Source: an uncultured Oscillospiraceae bacterium (lineage in GTDB: Bacteria > Bacillota > Clostridia > Oscillospirales > Oscillospiraceae). Taken from it: 64,000 nt of DNA. This document shows, one piece after another, positions 35,045 to 43,093 of this stretch (the first letter of the stretch is position 1; the number at the start of each line of letters is the position of its first letter). The translations under genes were made by a program, and so were the position numbers. The notes below the pieces were generated by a model. It was not told where the DNA came from and did not search any database. It saw only the letters and a program-made list of their open reading frames with translations. Location of the stretch: the NCBI GenBank assembly GCA_944386055.1, contig CALWZP010000010.1, positions 1-64,000 of the forward strand, given 5' to 3'.

Positions 35045-35473
35045 CTATTCCAGGTCCTGCACCGTCATCTTCCGCAGCTCCTCCCGCAGGGCCCGGCGGC
35101 TGCGGTGATAGAACCAGATACCCAGCAGCACGGCGGTGGGGATGTTGAACACCAGGAAGAGGGCCGCGGCGGCGACGGCGTCCTGGGGGGTGAGGTCCTG
35201 GATATGGACCTGGGTCTCGGTGGGCCCCTCCACCACGGTGCCGTCCTCCAGCACGGTGCTGCTGCCCACCGTGGTCATGGTGGAGAAGGCCAACGCCCCC
35301 AGGCAGACCGTCAGGCTCAGCACCAGGGTAAGGGCGGGGAGGATCAGGCCCAGCCACTGCCTGTCCCGGCGGCACAGCCACACCTGCAGGGCGATCACCG
35401 CCGCCGCGGGCAGCAGCAGGAAAAACAGGGCTGGAATCAGCCCAAAGAGAAATGTGATGGACATGAAATCCAT
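35045..35473 (-). CDS. Three-helix membrane protein of unknown function
   Basis: A 142-residue protein with three hydrophobic segments (FLFGLIPALFFLLLPAAAVI; LGLILPALTLVLSLTVCLGA; AAAALFLVFNIPTAVLLGIW) and a polar loop of about 35 residues between the second and third. Its start overlaps the stop of the DUF2089 gene by one base (TAATG), and AAGGAGGGTACATA lies before it. It probably is controlled by that regulator. No family is recognised. Confidence 0.7.
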   Translation of the reverse strand: MDFMSITFLFGLIPALFFLLLPAAAVIALQVWLCRRDRQWLGLILPALTLVLSLTVCLGALAFSTMTTVGSSTVLEDGTVVEGPTETQVHIQDLTPQDAVAAAALFLVFNIPTAVLLGIWFYHRSRRALREELRKMTVQDLE

Positions 35474-35775
35474 TATGTACCCTCCTTTTTGTTCCGTTTG
35501 TACTCCTGGATGAGCAGCTTGGCGGTGTCGAAGTCCAGCTTGTCGTTCACCGCCAGGCGCTTGATGAGGGAGACATAGGGGTCCGCCCCCGTCTGTTCCC
35601 CCAGGCGGATCTTCTGGATCAGCCGGTCCAGCCGCAGCCGGACGGTGGGGTAGGTGACGCCGTACGCCCCCGCCACCTCCTTCAGCGACCCGGAGGAGAG
35701 GAGGAAGCGCTTGATGAATGCCAGGTCCTCCTCCTCCAGCTCCGCCATCCAGTCGGGCAGCATCTCCACAGACAT
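35473..35775 (-). CDS. DUF2089-family small regulator
   Basis: The 100-residue protein has the DUF2089 core: LEEEDLAFIKRFLLSSGSLK, then EVAGAYGVTYPTVRLRLDRL, a helix-turn-helix of the sigma-70 region 4 type, and a helical tail. Such proteins are taken to be transcriptional regulators that often sit beside membrane protein genes, as here. The ATG at 35775 is supported by GAGGTGACCGCA; a GTG three codons earlier lies inside that site. AT-rich repeats upstream (35792-35854) may be its own operator. Confidence 0.82.
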   Translation of the reverse strand: MSVEMLPDWMAELEEEDLAFIKRFLLSSGSLKEVAGAYGVTYPTVRLRLDRLIQKIRLGEQTGADPYVSLIKRLAVNDKLDFDTAKLLIQEYKRNKKEGT

Positions 35776-35791
35776 TGCGGTCACCTCGTTT

Positions 35792-35854
35792 CTTTAACTA
35801 AATTAAAGATAACATTTAATTTTATTAAAGTCAAGAGTTAAATTAAACTTTAAT
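35792..35854. promoter_or_regulatory. AT-rich repeats, candidate operator of the DUF2089 gene
   Basis: Within 63 bases there are ATTAAAG at 35802-35808 and 35824-35830, CTTTAA at 35792-35797, TTTAAT at 35815-35820 and CTTTAAT at 35848-35854, arranged as inverted repeats. The surroundings are GC-rich. The block lies just upstream of the DUF2089 start and includes likely minus-strand promoter sequence. Confidence 0.5.
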
Positions 35855-36044
35855 TATTTTCCTCGGCCTCGGTGGGGGACAGCTGACGGTAGCTGCGCTC
35901 CTCTCCCTCGTCGGCGGGGGGGCGGGGGATCAGACCGGTGCACTCTCCGGCGGATCCCACATTGGAAAGGCCGGGGAGATAGACGGACAGGGGGAACGGC
36001 TCCTTTCTGGGGCGATTTTTTGGCGTGGACTGAGACTTTGACAT
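35850..36044 (-). CDS. Small conserved-looking protein (64 aa), function unknown
   Basis: GAGGTGATCTCTTCC precedes the ATG at 36044. The product is short and proline-rich with a distinctive middle part (FPLSVYLPGLSNVGSAGECT, then GLIPRPPAD) and charged ends. It has no signal peptide or membrane segment. It is the last 64 codons of a very long open minus-strand frame that is otherwise antisense to the nucleotidase gene; the ribosome site and non-shadow position make this part real in my view. The motif looks like a short conserved clostridial family, but I cannot name it. Confidence 0.6.
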   Translation of the reverse strand: MSKSQSTPKNRPRKEPFPLSVYLPGLSNVGSAGECTGLIPRPPADEGEERSYRQLSPTEAEENN

Positions 36045-36130
36045 GGAAGAGATCACCTCAGACAGAGTATGCGCCGCGGAAGGGGGGATCATGCCCGGCA
36101 GACGGAGGGAAAAAGAGGGAGAGGAGCCTC

Positions 36131-36159
36131 TTGTGGTTTTGGAAGAATTATGGCAGAAT
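36131..36159 (+). promoter_or_regulatory. Possible promoter of the 5'-nucleotidase gene
   Basis: TTGTGG (36131-36136) and CAGAAT (36154-36159) with a 17-base spacer lie about 25 bases before the start. Both boxes have two departures from consensus. Confidence 0.4.
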
Positions 36160-36182
36160 AAAGGATGAAAGGGGGGCGTGAC

Positions 36183-38150
36183 ATGAAATTTCTGCTTCGG
36201 ATGACCCTCATCGCCCTGTTGACTGTATTGCTGTGCGGTGCCGCCGCCGCCGGAGCCGCCGGTGCGCCGGAGGAGGGAGCGGCCGCCACCATCCTGTTCA
36301 CCCACGATATGCACTCCCGCCTGCTGCCTACCCGGGAGGCGGACGGGGGGGAGTACGGCGGCTCCGCCCGGCTGATGACCGCCATTCAGGAACAGCGTGC
36401 CCTTCATCCCGACGCTCTGCTGGTGGATGGGGGGGATTTCTCCATGGGCACCCTGTTCCAGACCGCCTATTCCACTGCGGCCCTGGAGCTGCGGATGCTG
36501 GGGGCGCTGGGCTATGACGCGGTCACCTTCGGCAACCACGAGTACGACTACCGCGCCGCCGGCTTTGCGGCGATGCTCCGGGCCGCGGCGGACAGCGGCG
36601 ACCGCCTGCCCGCCCTGGTGGAGGCCAACTTCCTGCCCCCGGCGGAGGGGGAGGAGGGGGACGGCGCCGACGCCCGGGCGGTGCGGGAGGCCTTCGCGGA
36701 GTGCGGGGTGTCGGACTATGTCCTGCTGGAGCGGGGGGGCGTCCCCTTCGTGATCTTCGGCCTGATGGGACAGGAGAGCGCCGACTACGCCCCCATGTCC
36801 GGCATGGTGTTCCATGACCCCGCCGAGACTGCCCGCCGGGTGGTGGAGGAGGCCACGGCCGCCTGTGCGGAGACCTACGGCCGGGAGCCGGTGGTGGTCT
36901 GCCTGTCCCATTCGGGGACGGATGACGGGAAGGGAGAGGACTACGAGCTGGCCCGGGCGGTGGACGGCATCGACATCATCATCTCCGCCCATACCCACAC
37001 CACCCTCACCCAGCCCATCCAGGTGGGGGACACCCTCATCGTCTCCGCCGGCGACTATTGCCGCAATCTGGGGGTGCTGGAGGTGACGGTGGATGAGCAG
37101 GGCAGGGTGGCCCTGGCGGGCTATGAGCTGATGCCCATCGACGAGACCCTGGCCCAGGACCGGTCCATCGCCCGGCTGGTGGAGGAGTACCAGAGGGAGG
37201 TGGAGGAGGACTATCTCTCCCGCTTTGACATGACCTTCGACCAGGTGCTGCTCCATAACAACTATCCCTTTGACAGCGTGGAGACCCTCTCCGCCGCCCA
37301 GCATGAGTCCACCCTGGGGAACCTGTTCGCAGACGCCTATCTCTGGGCGGCGGAGCAGGCGGAGGGAGAGGAATATGTCCCCGTCTCCCTGACGGTCACC
37401 GCCGTGGGGATCATCCGGGATACCATCCCCGTGGGAGAGGTGACGGTGTCCGATGTGTTCAATGCCATGCCCCTGGGCATGGGGGCGGACGGCACGCCGG
37501 GGTATCCCCTCGTCTCGGTGTACCTCACCGGGGCGGACCTGCGCCGGGTACTGGAGGTGGACGCCTCGGTCCAGCCCCTGATGCACGAGGCCCAGCTGTT
37601 CTGCGCCGGGGTGGAGTATCGCTTCAACCCGCACCGGATGATCTTCAACAAGGTGATGGAGGCGCGCCTGCGCCTCCCCGACGGCACCGCCGTCCCCATT
37701 CAGGACGATCAGCTCTACCGGGTGGTGACAGGGCTGTATTGCGGGCAGATGCTGGGGGAGGTGGAGAGCCGCTCCTTCGGCCTTTTGTCCATCACCCCCC
37801 GGGACGCCCAGGGACAGCCCATCGACATGACGCGGCTGGAGGACTATATCCTTCACGACGCCCAGGGCCGGGAGGTGAAGGAGTGGCAGGCCATCGCCGG
37901 CTATCTCCAGTCCATGGGCGGCGAGATGTCCCCGGATTACAGCCAGCCCGACGGGCGCAAGCAGGTGACCCCAAGCTGGAACCCGGTGGACCTGCTGGTC
38001 AATCCCAACGGATTCACGCTGGCTGTGGTGGGGCTCGTGGCGGCGGTGATCGTCCTCATCGCCCTGATCGTGTGGCTGCGTACCCGTCCCCGGATGGGCC
38101 GTACCATCAAGCGGGGCAGCGGACGGGGCTACCGGCCCTATCGGGGATAG
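36183..38150 (+). CDS. Surface-anchored UshA-like 5'-nucleotidase / bifunctional metallophosphatase
   Basis: The 655-residue protein has a signal peptide (FLLRMTLIALLTVLLCGAAA), a metallophosphoesterase domain (ILFTHDMHSRL, LVDGGDFSMGTLF, FGNHEYDY, VVCLSHSGTDD, IIISAHTHTTL), and a 5'-nucleotidase C-terminal domain (about 380-560: ESTLGNLFADAYLWAA, GYPLVSVYLTGADLRRVLEV). One membrane helix (about 614-636) and a basic tail at the C-terminus hold it to the cell outside. It should hydrolyse extracellular nucleotides or UDP-sugars to nucleosides and phosphate. ATG 36183 follows GAAAGGGGGG; an earlier ATG at 36165 is possible. Confidence 0.92.
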   Translation: MKFLLRMTLIALLTVLLCGAAAAGAAGAPEEGAAATILFTHDMHSRLLPTREADGGEYGGSARLMTAIQEQRALHPDALLVDGGDFSMGTLFQTAYSTAALELRMLGALGYDAVTFGNHEYDYRAAGFAAMLRAAADSGDRLPALVEANFLPPAEGEEGDGADARAVREAFAECGVSDYVLLERGGVPFVIFGLMGQESADYAPMSGMVFHDPAETARRVVEEATAACAETYGREPVVVCLSHSGTDDGKGEDYELARAVDGIDIIISAHTHTTLTQPIQVGDTLIVSAGDYCRNLGVLEVTVDEQGRVALAGYELMPIDETLAQDRSIARLVEEYQREVEEDYLSRFDMTFDQVLLHNNYPFDSVETLSAAQHESTLGNLFADAYLWAAEQAEGEEYVPVSLTVTAVGIIRDTIPVGEVTVSDVFNAMPLGMGADGTPGYPLVSVYLTGADLRRVLEVDASVQPLMHEAQLFCAGVEYRFNPHRMIFNKVMEARLRLPDGTAVPIQDDQLYRVVTGLYCGQMLGEVESRSFGLLSITPRDAQGQPIDMTRLEDYILHDAQGREVKEWQAIAGYLQSMGGEMSPDYSQPDGRKQVTPSWNPVDLLVNPNGFTLAVVGLVAAVIVLIALIVWLRTRPRMGRTIKRGSGRGYRPYRG

Positions 38151-38159
38151 CGACTGTGG

Positions 38160-38206
38160 ACAAAGGTCCGGTCCGGCATACGCCGGACCGGACCTTTGTG
38201 TTATTT
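38160..38206. terminator. Terminator between nucleotidase and spoVAE
   Basis: An 18-bp perfect stem (38160-38177 with 38182-38199, loop ATAC) is followed by GTTATTT. The two flanking genes converge on it, so it may serve both. Confidence 0.78.
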
Positions 38207-38554
38207 GGGCTTCGCCTTGAAAAGCAGCGCCACCAGATAGCCAAAGAAGATAGCTGTGGTGATGCCCCCCGCCGCGGCGGTGATCCCGCCGGTGAGGGCG
38301 CCCAGCAGCCCGTGCTCCGCCACCGCCTGCTTTACTCCGGTGGAGAGCAGATAGCCGAAGCCGGTGAGGGGCACCGTGGCCCCCGCCCCCGCCCAGCGTA
38401 CCAGGGGCTCGTACAGCCCCAGGCCCCCCAGGACCACCCCGGCCACTACATAGCACACCAGGATGCGGGCGGGGGTGAGGGAGGTGCGGTCGATGAGCAC
38501 CTGTCCGATGAGGCAAAGCCCCCCGCCGCACAGAAAGGCGTTAAGATACTCCAT
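38201..38554 (-). CDS. spoVAE: Stage V sporulation protein AE
   Basis: The 117-residue protein with about four hydrophobic helices matches SpoVAE (LNAFLCGGGLCLIGQVLIDR; PARILVCYVVAGVVLGGLGL; GATVPLTGFGYLLSTGVKQA). SpoVA proteins form the inner spore membrane channel that takes up and releases dipicolinic acid. ATG 38554 follows GAGGAGGAGGACC and overlaps spoVAD by 14 bases. The long upstream open frame is the antisense of spoVAD in another frame. Confidence 0.93.
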   Translation of the reverse strand: MEYLNAFLCGGGLCLIGQVLIDRTSLTPARILVCYVVAGVVLGGLGLYEPLVRWAGAGATVPLTGFGYLLSTGVKQAVAEHGLLGALTGGITAAAGGITTAIFFGYLVALLFKAKPK

Positions 38555-39584
38555 GGTCCTCCTCCTCTCTCCCAGGGGCCTCCAGGGCCACCGCGTGGCA
38601 GATGCCGGGGATGGACTCCCCCTGCAGGGCGGAGGTGGGGGAGTGCAGCGCCCCGGTGGGGCAGAACAGCACCCGCCGCCACCGGCCGGCGGCCATCCCC
38701 CGGAGAATGTGCCCGGTGAACACCGCCGCCGAGCACCCGCAGCCCGAGCCGCCGCAGTGGACATCCTGCCGCTCCCGGTCGTAGATCAGCAGGCCGCAGT
38801 CGGTGCAGTTGGGGGAGAGGTCCACACCGTCCCGGGCGAACAGCTCCAGCAGGAGCTGACGCCCCAGGTCCCCCAGGTCGCCGGTGAGGATCAGGTCATA
38901 GTCTGCTGGGCTCCGCCCGGTGTCCTGAAAGTGGGCGGAGAGGGTGTCGTGGGCGGCGGGCGCCATGGCGGCCCCCATGTTGTTGGTGTCGGTGATGCCC
39001 AGATCCACCACACGCCCCGGGGTGACATGGGTGACCCTGGGCCCCTTTCCCTCCCGTGCCAGCACCACGGCCCCGGCCCCGGTGACCGTCCACTGGGTGG
39101 TGGGGGGACGCTGACAGCCGTATTCCAGGGGAGTGCGGTACTGCCGCTCGGCGGTACAGAAGTGGGAGGAGGCCGCCGCCGCCGCCCAGTCCCCATAGCC
39201 TCCGTCCACCGTCAGCGCCGCCAGGGTCAGTGCCTCCCCCATGGTGGAGCAGGCGCCGTACAGTCCCAAATAGGGCGCACCCAGCGTCCGGGCGGCGAAG
39301 GAGGAGCCGATGCACTGGTTGAGCAGGTCTCCGGCGAACAGGGCGCTGAGCCGCTCCGGGGAGATGCCGGCCCGCGCCAGGGCCCCGGTGAGGGCCAGAC
39401 GCTGCATCTCGCTCTCCGACTTCTCCCAGCTGCTTTGACCAAAGGTGTCGTCGGGGCAGACGGCATCAAAGGTGTCCTTCAGGGGACCCTCCCCCTCCTT
39501 ACGGCCTGCGGCGTTGGCCGCCCCGGCGATGACGGGCCGGGAGGGGAGCGCCCAGGTACGCGCCCCCACGGATCTTTCCGCCAT
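38541..39584 (-). CDS. spoVAD: Stage V sporulation protein AD
   Basis: The 347-residue protein matches SpoVAD, which has a thiolase-like fold and binds dipicolinic acid (AGDLLNQCIGSSFAARTLGA; LYGACSTMGEALTLAALTVD; HVTPGRVVDLGITDTNNMGA; NCTDCGLLIYD; AVFTGHILRGM). ATG 39584 has GGAGGTGGGAAT directly upstream; two earlier ATGs lie within or before that site. spoVAC, normally just upstream of spoVAD, is not here: the next gene upstream is the divergent phosphotransferase. Confidence 0.95.
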   Translation of the reverse strand: MAERSVGARTWALPSRPVIAGAANAAGRKEGEGPLKDTFDAVCPDDTFGQSSWEKSESEMQRLALTGALARAGISPERLSALFAGDLLNQCIGSSFAARTLGAPYLGLYGACSTMGEALTLAALTVDGGYGDWAAAAASSHFCTAERQYRTPLEYGCQRPPTTQWTVTGAGAVVLAREGKGPRVTHVTPGRVVDLGITDTNNMGAAMAPAAHDTLSAHFQDTGRSPADYDLILTGDLGDLGRQLLLELFARDGVDLSPNCTDCGLLIYDRERQDVHCGGSGCGCSAAVFTGHILRGMAAGRWRRVLFCPTGALHSPTSALQGESIPGICHAVALEAPGREEEDHGVS

Positions 39585-39675
39585 ATTCCCACCTCCCATG
39601 CTCATGCTGAGGCTTAGTTTGTCCCCTGCACCGGGAAACTATGCGCGGCGGACCGCCCGGGCGGGAGAAATTCCC

Positions 39676-39704
39676 TTGTATCTTTTGCGCATGAGGTGTA
39701 AACT
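39676..39704 (+). promoter_or_regulatory. Possible promoter of the phosphotransferase gene
   Basis: TTGTAT (39676-39681) and TAAACT (39699-39704) with a 17-base spacer, 40 bases before the start codon. Confidence 0.45.
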
Positions 39705-39744
39705 GAGACCAAGAGACATCCGCGCGCGGGAAAGGAGCGATACC

Positions 39745-41211
39745 ATGCTGGAGCAGTGGAAATTTGGAGAGGACCGCCAGGAGGAGGGAGCCTGCAGGGA
39801 ACAGCTGAAGGCGCGCCGGAAGGAGCTGGCCGGCCTGCAGATGAAGCTGAAGGAGGCGGGCCTGCCGGTGATCGTGCAGGTGGAGGGCTGGGCGGCCTCG
39901 GGGAAGGGCGTGCTGCTCCAGTCCCTCATCGGGGAGCTGGACCCCCGGTTCTACCGGGTGGTGGGCACGAAGTTCCCCACCGAGGAGGAGGAGCGCTACC
40001 CCTTCCTGAAGCGGCACATGGAGCGCATCCCGCCGGCGGGGAAGATCCTGTTTCTGGACTCGGGCTGGATGGACGATCTGGTCTGGAGCTCCCTGAAGGG
40101 GGACCTGACCGAGGAGGAGCTGGACCGCCGCCTGGAGAGCGCCCGGGTCATGGAGCGGCAGCTGGCCGCGGGGGGATATCTGCTGGTGAAGCTGTTCCTC
40201 CATGTGGATGAGGAGACCCAGAAGGCCCGCCTGGACCGCCTGGAGGAGGACAAGGACACCGCCTGGCGGGTGAACCGGGACGACCGGCGGCAGAACAAGA
40301 ACTACCACCGGGCGCAGAAGCTGTTCGACCGCTGCCTTGCCGCCACCCAGACAGAGTGGGCACCCTGGAAGGTGATCGACGCCACCCTGGGGGCCCAGGG
40401 GCTGCTGGATGCGGCGGACTTTCTCTATCAGCGCCTTACCCAGGCCCTGGAGCGGCGCCCGGCGCCGCCGGCACAGCAGCTGACCTGGCCGGTGCGGCCC
40501 ATGCCCTCGGTGGCCCTGTGCCCGGAGGAGGGGCAGATGAAAAAAGAGGAGTACCGCCGCCTCTTGAAAAAGTATCGTAAAAAGCTGTGGGAGATGCACA
40601 ACCGCCTCTACCGAGCCCGGGTGCCCCTGGCGGTGGTGTACGAGGGGTGGGACGCCGCCGGTAAGGGGGGCAACATCAAGCGCCTTACCTCCGGACTGGA
40701 TCCCCGGGGCTATGAGGTGCACCCCATCGCCTCCCCCACGCCGGAGGAGGCCGCCCGCCACTATCTGTGGCGGTTCTGGACCCGCCTGCCCAAGACGGGA
40801 CACATCGCCGTGTTCGACCGCAGCTGGTACGGCCGGGTGATGGTGGAGCGGCTGGAGGGCTTCTGTACCGAGGAGGAGTGGCGCCGGGCCTATGACGAGA
40901 TCGACCAGTTCGAGCGGGAGCTCACCGACAGCGGGATGGTGCTGGTGAAGTTCTGGGTGAACATCGACAAGGACACCCAGCTGCAGCGCTTCCACGACCG
41001 GGAGAACGACCCCGCCAAGCAGTGGAAGATCACCGAGGAGGACTGGCGCAACCGGGAGAAGTGGGACCTCTATCAGACCGCGGTGGATGAGATGATCGCC
41101 AAAACCAGCACGGACGACGCCCCCTGGCATATCCTCAACTCGGTGGACAAGCGCAGCGCCCGCATCCAGGCCATGGAGATCGTGCTCCGGGCGGCGGAGG
41201 AGGCGCTGTGA
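39745..41211 (+). CDS. pap: Polyphosphate:AMP phosphotransferase (two-domain PPK2, class II)
   Basis: The 488-residue protein carries two PPK2 domains in tandem. The second (about 265-488) has the full active-site set: YEGWDAAGKGGNIKRL, HYLWRFWTRLP and FDRSWYGRVMVERLEGF. The first (about 30-240) keeps the P-loop-like VEGWAASGKG but reads LDSGWMDD where the second has FDRSWYG, so it is probably inactive, as known for class II PPK2 enzymes. The enzyme uses polyphosphate to turn AMP into ADP. AAAGGAGCGATACC lies before the ATG. It stands alone with its own terminator. Confidence 0.93.
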   Translation: MLEQWKFGEDRQEEGACREQLKARRKELAGLQMKLKEAGLPVIVQVEGWAASGKGVLLQSLIGELDPRFYRVVGTKFPTEEEERYPFLKRHMERIPPAGKILFLDSGWMDDLVWSSLKGDLTEEELDRRLESARVMERQLAAGGYLLVKLFLHVDEETQKARLDRLEEDKDTAWRVNRDDRRQNKNYHRAQKLFDRCLAATQTEWAPWKVIDATLGAQGLLDAADFLYQRLTQALERRPAPPAQQLTWPVRPMPSVALCPEEGQMKKEEYRRLLKKYRKKLWEMHNRLYRARVPLAVVYEGWDAAGKGGNIKRLTSGLDPRGYEVHPIASPTPEEAARHYLWRFWTRLPKTGHIAVFDRSWYGRVMVERLEGFCTEEEWRRAYDEIDQFERELTDSGMVLVKFWVNIDKDTQLQRFHDRENDPAKQWKITEEDWRNREKWDLYQTAVDEMIAKTSTDDAPWHILNSVDKRSARIQAMEIVLRAAEEAL

Positions 41212-41257
41212 GGGCGTTCCCGATGGCCGGGAGACGAGCCGACGGAAGATGATGGAA

Positions 41258-41303
41258 AAAGCGGGAGCGGCACCCCATATCAGGGTGCCGCTCCCGCTTT
41301 CCT
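41258..41303. terminator. Bidirectional terminator
   Basis: An 18-bp stem (41258-41275 with 41283-41300) flanked by A and T runs on its two sides. It lies between the convergent phosphotransferase and asparaginase genes. Confidence 0.82.
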
Positions 41304-41307
41304 TGCC

Positions 41308-42312
41308 TCAGCCGGGCAGGGTGACCTCCCCGGCGTAGTCGGTGTCAAAGATCTCCCGCACCCGCTGCGGGTCCTTCGTCTGGCCCAGGGCCCACATCAG
41401 CTTGGTGACTGCGGCCTCGGTGGTCATGTCCCGGGCGGGGATGACCCCGCAGTCCAGCAGCCGCTGTCCCACCTCATAGAGGGAGAAATCGCTGGTCTCG
41501 TACAGACACTGGCTGCATGCCACCACTGCCACTCCGCGTCGGGTCAGCTGCTCCAGCTTGGGCAGCAGGTCGCGCCGGACGAAATGCAGTCCGCCCACCC
41601 CGAAGGTCTCCAGCACTACCCCGCGGACATTCAGCTCAGTCAGCTTGTCAAAAATGTCCGGGTTGGTGCCGGGGATCAGCTTCAGCAGGAATACATCGGT
41701 ACACAGCCGGTCGGCCAGACGGGGAGAGCGGCCGGGGGCGGCGGGGCGCAGAGCCGCCGGGTCGGGCCGCAGGCCGTCGGCGTATACCTGGGCCAGATAG
41801 GGGGCGTTGACGCTCTCAAAGGCCTCGAAGGCCATGGTGCGCACCTTCACCGCCCGGCAGCCCCGGATCAGTCTGTGGTCAAAGGCCACCATCACCCCGG
41901 GCAGCCCCAGGTCCACGGCGGAGAAGGCGGTGGCCAGGTTGGCCCGGGCGTCGGAAAGCAGGCGGCCCACGGGCATCTGAGAGCCGGTGAGCACCACCGG
42001 GCGGTCCAGATCCTGGAGCATATAGCTCAGCACCGAGGCGGTATAGGCCATGGTGTCGGTGCCGTGGGTGATCACCACTCCGTCATACCGGCCCAGGGCC
42101 TGCCACACCGCGTGGGCGATGGTCTGCCACTCCTCCGCCTGGATGTTGGAGCTGTCCAGGTCCAGGATGTCCCTGGTGTCCACCAGATAGTGCTCTCTGA
42201 GCTCGGGTAGGTGGCGCAGCAGTCCCTCGGCGGCCAGACCGGGCGCCAGCCCGTGCTCTCCCTCCCGGGAGGCGATGGTGCCGCCGGTGGCCAGCAGCAG
42301 AACACGCTTCAT
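41308..42312 (-). CDS. ansA: Asparaginase (type I, cytosolic)
   Basis: The 334-residue enzyme has the two threonine active-site motifs of the family: LLATGGTIAS at the start and VITHGTDTMAYTAS (about residue 80), plus VVLTGSQMPVGRLLSDARAN. No signal peptide, so it is cytosolic and should hydrolyse L-asparagine to aspartate and ammonia; a glutaminase or amidase relative is possible. The ATG at 42312 follows GAGGGGAGCGATCTTTC. The gene diverges from the zinc-ribbon gene. Confidence 0.93.
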   Translation of the reverse strand: MKRVLLLATGGTIASREGEHGLAPGLAAEGLLRHLPELREHYLVDTRDILDLDSSNIQAEEWQTIAHAVWQALGRYDGVVITHGTDTMAYTASVLSYMLQDLDRPVVLTGSQMPVGRLLSDARANLATAFSAVDLGLPGVMVAFDHRLIRGCRAVKVRTMAFEAFESVNAPYLAQVYADGLRPDPAALRPAAPGRSPRLADRLCTDVFLLKLIPGTNPDIFDKLTELNVRGVVLETFGVGGLHFVRRDLLPKLEQLTRRGVAVVACSQCLYETSDFSLYEVGQRLLDCGVIPARDMTTEAAVTKLMWALGQTKDPQRVREIFDTDYAGEVTLPG

Positions 42313-42377
42313 GAAAGATCGCTCCCCTCGCGGTCTTGTCCGGGTGGAAAAACCGCGTAAAATTTGTCCGCCGCCGC

Positions 42378-42406
42378 TGGTCAAGCGGTGGGAAATGCGT
42401 TATAAT
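42378..42406 (+). promoter_or_regulatory. Promoter of the zinc-ribbon gene
   Basis: TGGTCA (42378-42383) and TATAAT (42401-42406, perfect) with a 17-base spacer. Confidence 0.6.
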
Positions 42407-42484
42407 AAACGAAAATGTCTTTTTACAGACAAATGCCGCCCATGCCGTCCCGGACGGCGGGGGGCAGAGGAGGGAGAAAGCCCC

Positions 42485-43093
42485 ATGGAATCGGAGAAAC
42501 CCCGTACCATTGCCTATCTGTGTCCATCCTGCCGGCAGCTGGTGATCGTGCAGCGAAGCCGCTTTCAGCTGGCGGCGGCGGACAGCCGTCTGCCCTGCCC
42601 CTGCGGGAAATCCGAGCTGAAGCTGAAGCCGCTGGGGGACCGGTTCGAGGCGGAGATCCCCTGCGCCTTCTGCGGCAGAAGCCACCGCGTCCAGTGTGCC
42701 GCCGCCGATCTGCTGGACCGGCGGGCCATGGCGTTCACCTGTGCCGCCTCCGGGCTGCCCTGCTGCGCGGTGGGGGAGGAGGCTCAGGTCTACGCCGCTG
42801 CCCGGCGCATGGAGGAGACGGCGGACCAGCTCTCCGGCGAGGGAGAGGAGAAGGGGACCTTCCTCAACGAGGTCATCATGCACGAGGTGCTCTCCGAGCT
42901 GAAGGACATCGCCGCCCGGGGCGGTATCTCCTGCACCTGCGGGAGCAGGGAGTGGTCGCTGAAGGTGGACCACAGCGCGGTGCAGCTGCGCTGTGCCAGA
43001 TGCGGGGGGGTGCTGCGCATCCCCGCCGCCTGTGACGACGACCTGGAGGACCTGTGCTGCCGTACCACCCTCACCATTCGGGGCAGGGAGTGA
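42485..43093 (+). CDS. Cysteine-rich zinc-ribbon protein of unknown function
   Basis: The 202-residue protein has several CxxC or CxC pairs: LCPSCRQL near the start, PCPCGKSE, PCAFCGRSH, SCTCGSREW and RCARCGGVL, which suggest at least two zinc ribbons. Between them is a charged helix (AARRMEETADQLSGEGEEKG). Nothing shows a catalytic site. Its start has GAGGAGGGAGAAAGCCCC. The 3' end overlaps the convergent deacetylase gene by 23 bases. A nucleic-acid or chaperone-like role is possible but not shown. Confidence 0.7.
   Translation: MESEKPRTIAYLCPSCRQLVIVQRSRFQLAAADSRLPCPCGKSELKLKPLGDRFEAEIPCAFCGRSHRVQCAAADLLDRRAMAFTCAASGLPCCAVGEEAQVYAAARRMEETADQLSGEGEEKGTFLNEVIMHEVLSELKDIAARGGISCTCGSREWSLKVDHSAVQLRCARCGGVLRIPAACDDDLEDLCCRTTLTIRGRE

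Noticed and set aside
36045-38531. Upstream 829 codons of the minus-strand frame ending at 35850
   Set aside because: Antisense to the 5'-nucleotidase and spoVA genes; only the final 64 codons have their own ribosome site.
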